NCBI GenBank assembly: GCA_014377905.1
Contig: JACMOQ010000657.1
Location: 1-5,392 of the forward strand
Direction: 5' to 3'
DNA length: 5,392 bases
Source of the DNA: Acetobacteraceae bacterium
GTDB lineage: Bacteria; Pseudomonadota; Alphaproteobacteria; Acetobacterales; Acetobacteraceae
The notes beneath the pieces are model-generated. The model had not been told where the DNA came from and did not search any database. It saw only the letters and a list, made by a program, of their open reading frames with translations. Within the stretch, counting starts at the first letter, position 1. Each line of letters begins with the position of its first letter. The position numbers and the translations under genes are program-made. Shown in pieces: positions 1 to 4,409 of the stretch.

Positions 1-194
1 GCAGCATTTTCGCGCTTTGTGGGGCAATCTCGTAATCGGGGTTTGGGGCCTGTGGCCCCAACCGCCGGAGGCTCTGCTTCCACCCGAAGGAAATAGAGTT
101 CGTGCCACGGACCCGACGAACGCATCGCTCGCGACGATGGACCGGTCGCCGGGCGGTGGTTGCCGATTTTCGGGCGATTGATTAAGACCCGCGC
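1..194. other. Left-edge stretch without a convincing gene
   Basis: No complete gene can be supported here. Frame 1 is open from the window edge to a TAG at 91-93 and frame 2 is open to a TGA near 180, so the tail of an upstream + strand gene could be present. Neither translation has a recognisable motif. A minus-strand frame starting near 125 also runs off the left edge and looks equally unconvincing. The only clear structure is the hairpin at 43-61. The promoter of the dioxygenase gene must lie here or upstream, but no good -35/-10 pair stands out. Confidence 0.5.
43..61. repeat. Perfect 8-bp inverted repeat (GC-rich hairpin)
   Basis: TTGGGGCC (43-50) and GGCCCCAA (54-61) are perfect inverted copies around a 3-nt TGT loop. 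No U-run follows on either strand, so it is not a standard intrinsic terminator. It may still mark the 3' end of an upstream transcript, or be one copy of a dispersed intergenic palindrome together with the flanking GCCTCCGGCGG (minus strand, just to its right). The second idea is from general familiarity with such elements in alphaproteobacteria and is not tested here. Confidence 0.55.
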
Positions 195-1007
195 ATGACC
201 CGACACACTCGAGAAATGCTGGCGCCGATTATTGCCGAACGCGTGCGCAGCAGCGGCTTCGAACCCGCGTCGCCCGATGTGCCCACCCGCCAGACCGTTA
301 TAGACGATCTCCTTCCGGCCGAGATCGCTGCGGAAATCTTTCAGAAATTTCCCATCGGCGGCGAAAATTTCACCCGCCGTGTCAGCTTTCGCGAGCGCAA
401 GAGCACGTCGGCGGCGCTCGACAGTCTCGATCCTTTGCTCGCCGAAATTTCGTTCGCCTTGCAGTCGCCCGAGGTTCTCGCCGCGGTGGCCTCGATCAGC
501 GGCATGACCGACCTTGAGCCCGACGCCAGCCTTTATGCCGGTGGCCTGTCGATGATGCGCAAGGGCGATTTCCTCAATCCGCATATCGATAACAGTCATG
601 ATGCAGCGCGCAGCCGGTATCGTCGCATCAACCTGCTTTATTATGTCGCCCCGGATTGGACGCTGGAAAATGGCGGCAATCTGGAACTTTGGGACGATGA
701 TGTGCGCCGCCCGGTGACGCTGGTATCGAAATTCAACCGCCTGATCCTGATGGAAACCAACCGTCGCAGTTGGCATTCGGTCAGCCCGGTGGCGGCCGAT
801 GGCGTGCGTTGCTGCGTTTCGAGCTATTATTTTTCGAAATCGCCGCCCGAGACGGATGAATATTTTCACGTGACCCAGTTTTCGGCGCGCCCCGAACAGC
901 CGGTGCGCCGGATTTATGCACGCGCCGACGCGGCCGCGCGCAATTTCGCCGGAACGGCGCTCGGCCTCGGGCGTGGCCGGGATCGAACCTATAAACCGCC
1001 ATCCTGA
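195..1007 (+). CDS. 2-oxoglutarate/Fe(II)-dependent dioxygenase family protein
   Basis: This 270-aa soluble protein fits the prolyl-4-hydroxylase-like 2OG-Fe(II) oxygenase superfamily. The facial triad is visible as H130-x-D132 (in NPHIDNSHD) and a distal H194 (in RRSWHSVSPV). R205, in the strand just after it, is the likely 2-oxoglutarate carboxylate ligand. The middle segment RINLLYYV (144-151) followed by GGNLELWD (160-167) is the typical core jelly-roll signature. Family members hydroxylate or otherwise oxidise proteins, sugars or small molecules using O2 and 2-oxoglutarate; the substrate cannot be read from the sequence. There is no signal peptide, so it should be cytoplasmic. The C-terminal part after about residue 225 is Arg/Ala-rich. 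The ATG at 195 has a weak ribosome binding site, and the Met codon at 216 is a possible alternative start. The next gene in the same direction is a carbamoyltransferase 135 bp downstream, which suggests, but does not prove, a shared tailoring role. Confidence 0.88.
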   Translation: MTRHTREMLAPIIAERVRSSGFEPASPDVPTRQTVIDDLLPAEIAAEIFQKFPIGGENFTRRVSFRERKSTSAALDSLDPLLAEISFALQSPEVLAAVASISGMTDLEPDASLYAGGLSMMRKGDFLNPHIDNSHDAARSRYRRINLLYYVAPDWTLENGGNLELWDDDVRRPVTLVSKFNRLILMETNRRSWHSVSPVAADGVRCCVSSYYFSKSPPETDEYFHVTQFSARPEQPVRRIYARADAAARNFAGTALGLGRGRDRTYKPPS

Positions 1008-1142
1008 GGCTTTGCGGCTGGTGTGCGATATCGGGCTGCGTTGACGATCAATGCCCCGGTTGTTAGGTCGCGACTGCATCTTTGGCCGTCTGGCGCGGAT
1101 TCGATTTGCCGCTAATCATCTATTTGTAATTGGATTTACCCG

Positions 1143-2894
1143 ATGAGTGCGATTCTGGGCCTGAATGCCGGCCATCCCGACAGTGCCGCCTGCCTTGTCA
1201 TCGATGGCAAGCTGGTTGGCGCCGTTGCCGAAGAACGGCTGGGCGAACGCTACAAGCATTCACCGGAATTTCCCGAAAATGCCGTGCGCTGGTTGCTGGC
1301 AGACAATGGCCTGAAGCTTTCGGACGTGACCCATGTCACGATGGCGCGCGATTCAAGCGCCAATCGCGCTGCAAAAATTGCCTATGTCGCGCGCAATCCG
1401 GTTTCAGGCATCAGTTCGGCGATCGAACATTTTGCCAAGCGCAAGAAATCCGCCAGCCTTGTCGAAACGCTTGCAGCTGCCTGCGGCGAAGATGCGGCGG
1501 CGCAGCGTTTCGAGACCGTGCCGGTCGAACACCATCTCGCGCACATCGCCAGCGCCTATTATCTTTCTCCGTTCGAATCCCTGACGGCGGGTTTTTCCTA
1601 TGATGCATCGGGCGATTTTTGCAGCGGCATGGCGGCACGCTGCGAAGGCACGACGATTGCGCCGCTTGGCAAGGCGTTGCTGCCCGACAGCTTGGGATTT
1701 TTCTACACCGCCATGTGCCAGTTCATCGGATTTGAACGCTTTGGCGAGGAATACAAGGTCATGGGCCTGGCGCCCTATGGCGAGGACAAATATGCCGATG
1801 CCATGAAACGCCTCGTCACCCTGACCGACGATGGCTGGTTCAAACTGGCGCCGGGTTATTTCGGCATGCACGATCCATCGCGCAAGGATCGTACCGACGC
1901 CGGCCCTGACGAGCGGATTGTCGTCGCTCGGCACTATGAGGACCGGATGGCCGATGAATTCGGCGCGCCGCGCCGGCGTGACGAGCCGTTGACCCAGCGC
2001 GAAATGGACATAGCCCGGTCGGCGCAGGTGCGGTTTGAGGAAGCCGCGATCCATTGCCTCAACCAACTGCACACTCAGGTGCCGACCGGGCAGCTGGTGA
2101 TGGCTGGCGGCTGTGCGCTCAACGGGGTGGCGAATGCCCGCATCCTGCGCGAAACGCCGTTCACGACGCCTTATCTCCAGGCCGCAGCCTCGGATGACGG
2201 CGCCTGCCTGGGCGCCGCCTATCATGTCTGGCACGCTGTGGAGGGCCGCAAAGAGCGTTTCCACATGGAACACGCCGCCTGGGGGCCGGGTTATCCCGAT
2301 GAACGCAACCGCAAGGTGGCGGAAGAATCGGGCTTCAGGGTCCAGGCCTGCGCCGATGACGACGAGCTGGTCGAAGCGGCATCGGCGTTGATCGCCGAAG
2401 GGCTGGTCACCGGCTGGTACCAGGGCCGCAGCGAATGGGGACCGCGGGCGCTCGGCAACCGCTCGATTCTCGCCAATCCGGCGATTCTGACGATGAAAGA
2501 CACCATCAACGCCAAGATCAAGCGGCGCGAAAGTTTCCGCCCGTTCGCGCCATCGGTGCTGCGCGAGGATGTGCCGGTGTATTTCGAACAGGATGTCTAT
2601 AGCCCGTTCATGATGCACGTGGTGAAGCTGCGTCCCGAATGGCAGGGGCGGTTGCCGGCGATCACTCATGTTGACGGCACGGGCCGCTTGCAAAGCGTCG
2701 ATCCGGCGTCGAACCCTTTGTATCACAAGCTTATTTCGGCGTTCAAGCGCCGCACCGGGATCGGCATGGTGCTGAATACCAGCTTCAACGAGAACGAGCC
2801 GGTGGTCGATACCCCCGAACAGGCGCTGGCCTGTTTTGCCCGCACCGAGATGGATGCGTTGTGCCTGGGGCGGTATATCTTGCGCAAGGATTAG
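1143..2894 (+). CDS. NodU/CmcH-family O-carbamoyltransferase
   Basis: This 583-aa protein has the usual full length of the family (NodU, CmcH, TobZ), which transfers a carbamoyl group from carbamoyl phosphate via carbamoyl-adenylate to a hydroxyl of a sugar or metabolite. The N-terminus MSAILGLNAGHPDSAACLV is the typical Kae1-like opening. The metal-binding motif is H130-x3-H134 within EHHLAH, followed by D154 in FSYDASGD. GGCALN (322-327) and ASDDGACLG (349-357) complete the N-terminal domain. The C-terminal domain starts near residue 400 and carries the nucleotide-site block WYQGRSEWGPRALGNRS (425-441), RRESFRPFAP (461-470) and NTSFN (545-549). All key motifs are intact, so it is probably active. 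The ribosome binding site is weak, but the ATG start matches the family N-terminus. The acceptor is unknown; candidates are surface polysaccharide, a lipid headgroup or a secondary metabolite. A 524-codon open frame on the opposite strand is a codon-bias shadow. Confidence 0.95.
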   Translation: MSAILGLNAGHPDSAACLVIDGKLVGAVAEERLGERYKHSPEFPENAVRWLLADNGLKLSDVTHVTMARDSSANRAAKIAYVARNPVSGISSAIEHFAKRKKSASLVETLAAACGEDAAAQRFETVPVEHHLAHIASAYYLSPFESLTAGFSYDASGDFCSGMAARCEGTTIAPLGKALLPDSLGFFYTAMCQFIGFERFGEEYKVMGLAPYGEDKYADAMKRLVTLTDDGWFKLAPGYFGMHDPSRKDRTDAGPDERIVVARHYEDRMADEFGAPRRRDEPLTQREMDIARSAQVRFEEAAIHCLNQLHTQVPTGQLVMAGGCALNGVANARILRETPFTTPYLQAAASDDGACLGAAYHVWHAVEGRKERFHMEHAAWGPGYPDERNRKVAEESGFRVQACADDDELVEAASALIAEGLVTGWYQGRSEWGPRALGNRSILANPAILTMKDTINAKIKRRESFRPFAPSVLREDVPVYFEQDVYSPFMMHVVKLRPEWQGRLPAITHVDGTGRLQSVDPASNPLYHKLISAFKRRTGIGMVLNTSFNENEPVVDTPEQALACFARTEMDALCLGRYILRKD

Positions 2895-2990
2895 GGCGGC
2901 GCCCTGGGTTGATGTTTGCGGCGCGGATCTGGCAGGCAGCCTGCGCGGTGAAAGAAAAATCGACTTATCCACAGCCATGCGAAAAGAATG

Positions 2991-3008
2991 TGTCGCGACG
3001 AATTGACA
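2991..3008. promoter_or_regulatory. PpsR/CrtJ-type operator, upstream copy
   Basis: This is a TGT-N12-ACA palindrome, the consensus for the photosynthesis repressor PpsR/CrtJ. The arms here are TGTC/GACA, and perfect complementarity extends to TGTGTC (2989-2994) and GACACA (3005-3010). The right half contains the TTGACA -35 box of the promoter (3003-3008), so bound repressor would block RNA polymerase. A second copy begins 8 bp further on. The regulator itself is not in the window. Confidence 0.82.
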
Positions 3009-3030
3009 CAGGCAAGTGTCAGGCTAGAAT
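3003..3030 (+). promoter_or_regulatory. Sigma70-type promoter of the antenna operon
   Basis: A consensus -35 box TTGACA (3003-3008) is followed after 16 bp by TAGAAT (3025-3030), which matches the -10 consensus at five of six positions. Transcription would start around 3036-3038, giving a leader of about 160 nt before pucB. The -35 lies inside the first PpsR-type palindrome and the -10 in the middle of the second, an arrangement expected for repression under high oxygen or light. It is a rather strong promoter for a GC-rich alphaproteobacterium, consistent with high antenna expression once derepressed. Confidence 0.72.
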
Positions 3031-3039
3031 GACACTTGC
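3012..3039. promoter_or_regulatory. PpsR/CrtJ-type operator, downstream copy
   Basis: The core is TGTC-N10-GACA at 3017-3034, again TGT-N12-ACA. Symmetry is unusually long: GCAAGTGTC (3012-3020) and GACACTTGC (3031-3039) are perfect 9-bp inverted arms around a 10-bp spacer that contains most of the -10 box. The 8-bp gap to the upstream core is the spacing known to allow cooperative binding of CrtJ tetramers at bch promoters in Rhodobacter. The repressor assignment rests on motif match and on the LH2 genes downstream. Confidence 0.85.
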
Positions 3040-3196
3040 ATGGGAAGTGCGGCAGGGGTTTTCGTCCAAAGGTTCCGGACGTTGATGGCGCAAGGCTCAT
3101 GTGAAGACAGGTGGTTGCCGCGGGGGTAGCCAACTGGCCTGGTCCGACGTGGCAACACAAAAGGCTTGGCAAACAGGCATGAAGGGAGTCGCCACA
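3037..3196 (+). other. Untranslated leader of the pucBA transcript
   Basis: About 160 nt separate the predicted transcription start from pucB. No coding sequence is convincing here, although the pucB frame is open upstream as far as a GTG at 3101. Possible weak secondary structure includes CGTCC/GGACG (3063-3067 with 3077-3081) and GTTGCC/GGCAAC (3114-3119 with 3151-3156). No known riboswitch is recognised. The length leaves room for post-transcriptional control, but nothing seen here demonstrates it. Confidence 0.45.
3182..3188 (+). promoter_or_regulatory. Ribosome binding site that fixes the pucB start
   Basis: AAGGGAG ends 8 nt before the ATG at 3197. This favours that start over the in-frame ATG at 3179 and the GTG at 3101, neither of which has a comparable site. 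The resulting N-terminus (MADDSERVYP) also matches the length and character of known LH2 beta chains. Confidence 0.85.
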
Positions 3197-3352
3197 ATGG
3201 CTGATGACAGTGAACGGGTTTACCCAACGGGGCTGACCCCGAAGGAAGCCGAGGAAATCCAGAACGGCCTGATGTGGGGTACCCGCATCTATGCCGCAAT
3301 CGCGATCCTCGCTCACATCCTGGCGTATATGCTTACGCCCTGGCTCAAATAG
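3197..3352 (+). CDS. pucB: Light-harvesting complex 2 (LH2) beta apoprotein
   Basis: This 51-aa single-span membrane protein is the beta subunit of the peripheral LH2 antenna, which binds bacteriochlorophyll a and carotenoid in the intracytoplasmic or cytoplasmic membrane. The sequence aligns without gaps, from memory, with LH2 beta chains of Rhodobacter sphaeroides and Rhodoblastus (Rps.) acidophilus. Shared features are GLT (12-14), EAEE (17-20), GTR (28-30) with R30 near B800, the B850 ligand H40 in LAHILA, and the terminal TPWLK (47-51). The start of the membrane span is near residue 25. TPWL at the end and the character of the partner alpha chain favour LH2 over LH1. Oddity: Q22 replaces the His usual at this position in model LH2 beta chains. 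The gene is followed 12 nt later by pucA and is preceded by a PpsR-type promoter. Confidence 0.95.
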   Translation: MADDSERVYPTGLTPKEAEEIQNGLMWGTRIYAAIAILAHILAYMLTPWLK

Positions 3353-3364
3353 GGGAGACGCACG

Positions 3365-3592
3365 ATGAATGAAGGTAGAATTTGGCTTTATGTCAAGCCG
3401 ACCGTCGGCATCCCGCTGTTCTTCCTCGGGTTTGTACTCGCGGCCCTTTTGGTCCACGCGGCGATCCTGACGAACACGACGTGGTTTGGTGCCTATTGGC
3501 AGGGTGGCGCTGCCAAGGCCGAAGTTGCTGCACCTGCTGCTGCTCCTGCCGCCGCACCGGCCGCAGCGCCCGCTGCTGCACCGGCTGCTTAA
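3365..3592 (+). CDS. pucA: LH2 alpha apoprotein with Ala-Pro-rich C-terminal tail
   Basis: This 75-aa alpha subunit of the LH2 antenna aligns gaplessly over residues 1-48 with LH2 alpha chains. The opening MNEGRIWLYVKPTVGIP has M1, the B800 ligand position in LH2, and is unlike the MWRIW-type start of LH1 alpha. The single membrane span runs roughly from residue 13 to 35, with H31 as the B850 bacteriochlorophyll ligand. It is followed by the periplasmic segment TTWFGAYWQGG (38-48). Y44 and W45 are the residues that hydrogen-bond the B850 acetyl groups in B800-850 complexes; B800-820 types have Phe/Leu instead. Beyond residue 48 the usual tail of about 5 residues is replaced by 27 residues, mostly (APAA)5, which makes it much longer than the typical 53-60. 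A good ribosome binding site (GGGGAG, 3352-3357) overlaps the last base of the pucB stop codon. The two genes are surely one transcript. No pucC or pufLM follows. Confidence 0.95.
   Translation: MNEGRIWLYVKPTVGIPLFFLGFVLAALLVHAAILTNTTWFGAYWQGGAAKAEVAAPAAAPAAAPAAAPAAAPAA
3530..3589 (+). repeat. Five 12-bp tandem units encoding Ala-Pro-Ala-Ala
   Basis: The last 60 coding bases of pucA divide exactly into five 12-bp units, each encoding Ala-Pro-Ala-Ala and ending right at the TAA. The units differ at third codon positions (GCA/GCT/GCG/GCC, CCT/CCG/CCC), so they are conserved at protein level but diverged at DNA level. That points to an old expansion under selection and not to a recent slippage event. 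Confidence 0.9.
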
Positions 3593-3604
3593 CCCTTTTC
3601 CGGA

Positions 3605-3624
3605 CGGCGGGTTTCGGCCCGCCG
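3605..3624 (+). other. GC-rich hairpin just downstream of pucA
   Basis: CGGCGGG (3605-3611) and CCCGCCG (3618-3624) form a perfect 7-bp stem with a 6-nt loop, 12 nt after the pucA stop. No U-run follows it. In puf and puc operons such hairpins protect the short, abundant antenna mRNA against 3' exonucleases. That role is inferred here from position. Confidence 0.6.
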
Positions 3625-3633
3625 CTTCGACCG

Positions 3634-3665
3634 AAAAGCCGGGATCGTCTGATCCCGGCTTTTTT
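3634..3665. terminator. Bidirectional intrinsic terminator
   Basis: AAAAGCCGGGATC (3634-3646) pairs perfectly with GATCCCGGCTTTT (3651-3663) around a GTCT loop, and a run of six T follows the GC part on the + strand. On the - strand the same stem is followed by four T. It therefore ends the pucBA transcript and can also serve the convergent minus-strand gene whose stop is at 3694. Confidence 0.93.
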
Positions 3666-3693
3666 GTGGCCGGCGACGGCGAGTCGAACGGCG

Positions 3694-4323
3694 TCAACCG
3701 CCCAGCAAGTGCTTTCGGAACAGTGCGTTGACCAGCCTGTCCTCGAGGATCCGCCCGCCGACATAAAGCGCGGCGAAGATTGCCGCAAATACATAGGCGG
3801 GGGTGGGCGAGCGCTTTTTCTTTGGCCCTTCGCCATCGTCGCCATCGTCGTCCTTCTTCTTGGACTTGTCGGGGGCGGGGGCACCCAGAAATTTGTCGAC
3901 GGGGTTCATCGGCGCATCAGGCTTCTTGACTTCGGGCTTTTTCGCCCTGCCCGCGGCCTTTTCGGCGGCGGCCGAGGCTTTTTCTTGAACGCCGATGGCG
4001 ATGGTGATCTGGGCGATGCCAAGGAACAGTAGCGGCGCCAGAAAGCAGTAGAGCAAGGCCCGGCTGATCAGGTCATAGCGCAGCACCGGGCCGGCTTCGT
4101 CCTTCTCGATCTTCAGGGTGCCGGCATCGAAAACCGACATCTTGTCCTGCGCCGCCTGGTCCTTCTTGCTGAAAACCAGCGTGTCGCCGGTCCGTTCATG
4201 GCTGGTGCCGGGCTGGCGGAACAGCGGGTCAAGCTTGTCGAATGCATCATCGGCCGATCGCCCGGGCGCGAGCGCCGCGCTGCCCCTGACGTGCCAGATC
4301 CAATCGATGTAGCGCAAGTTCAC
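3694..4323 (-). CDS. Hypothetical protein with two membrane segments and a charged linker
   Basis: I do not recognise this 209-aa protein. The N-terminal part (1-85) looks soluble and folded, with several Trp/Phe and alternating charge (MNLRYIDWIWHVRG..., FSKKDQAAQDKMSVFDAGTL). A first membrane segment covers about 88-111 (LYCFLAPLLFLGIAQ). A long low-complexity linker (113-172) follows, rich in Ala, Lys, Pro and Asp, with a DKSKKKDDDGDDGEG stretch. A second membrane segment covers about 174-192 (PAYVFAAIFAALYVGG), and the tail RILEDRLVNALFRKHLLGG is basic. Both ends probably lie on the cytoplasmic side, with the linker outside. The start is GTG at 4323; GAAGG lies 4 nt upstream on the minus strand. 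It sits directly downstream of the membrane hydroxylase gene, with a terminator-like hairpin between them, and converges on pucBA. The coding pattern is normal, so it is likely a real gene; no function is assigned. Confidence 0.78.
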   Translation of the reverse strand: MNLRYIDWIWHVRGSAALAPGRSADDAFDKLDPLFRQPGTSHERTGDTLVFSKKDQAAQDKMSVFDAGTLKIEKDEAGPVLRYDLISRALLYCFLAPLLFLGIAQITIAIGVQEKASAAAEKAAGRAKKPEVKKPDAPMNPVDKFLGAPAPDKSKKKDDDGDDGEGPKKKRSPTPAYVFAAIFAALYVGGRILEDRLVNALFRKHLLGG

Positions 4324-4339
4324 ATGACCTTCATTCGGG

Positions 4340-4375
4340 AAAAGCCTTCGGTGCTGCCCCGGGCAGGTCGAAGGC
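4340..4375 (-). terminator. Terminator-like hairpin between the two minus-strand genes
   Basis: GCCTTCG (4344-4350) and CGAAGGC (4369-4375) form a perfect 7-bp outer stem. Inside it CTGCC (4354-4358) and GGCAG (4362-4366) form a second stem. Read on the minus strand the hairpin is followed by TTTT (4343-4340), as in an intrinsic terminator for the membrane hydroxylase gene. It ends only about 17 nt before the GTG of the next gene, so that gene depends on readthrough or on a promoter not recognised here. Confidence 0.68.
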
Positions 4376-4409
4376 GCAGCGGGAGGTTACGCAGGCGGGG
4401 TTATCCGCA

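Noticed and set aside
1106..1132. Possible promoter for the carbamoyltransferase (TTGCCG ... TAATTG)
   Set aside because: The spacing is only 15 bp and both boxes are weak; the region is merely AT-rich, so it is not reported as a feature.
2965..2973. Replication origin suggested by the DnaA box
   Set aside because: There is only one box, with no cluster, AT-rich unwinding region or origin-linked genes.
1404..2978. 524-codon open frame on the minus strand
   Set aside because: It lies antisense to the well-supported carbamoyltransferase; its Arg/His/Ala-rich translation has no family motif and is a GC-bias shadow.
2861..3085. Small + strand open frame across the puc control region
   Set aside because: It overlaps the carbamoyltransferase end and the promoter, and has no ribosome binding site or recognisable motif.
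3101..3196. Upstream extension of pucB to a GTG at 3101 or ATG at 3179
   Set aside because: Only the ATG at 3197 has a strong, well-spaced ribosome binding site and gives the normal LH2 beta length; the extension has no homology to known beta chains.
3197..3592. Calling the antenna genes pufBA (LH1)
   Set aside because: The alpha chain has the LH2 opening (MNxGxIW, VGIP) and the TTWxxAYWQGG segment, and the beta chain has GTR and the TPWL end. These match LH2 much better, and no pufLM follows.
3382..4032. Long + strand frame running from pucA through the convergent gene
   Set aside because: It overlaps pucA in another frame, crosses the intrinsic terminator and is antisense to the 209-aa gene; its Cys/Arg-rich start is the Ala-Pro repeat read out of frame.
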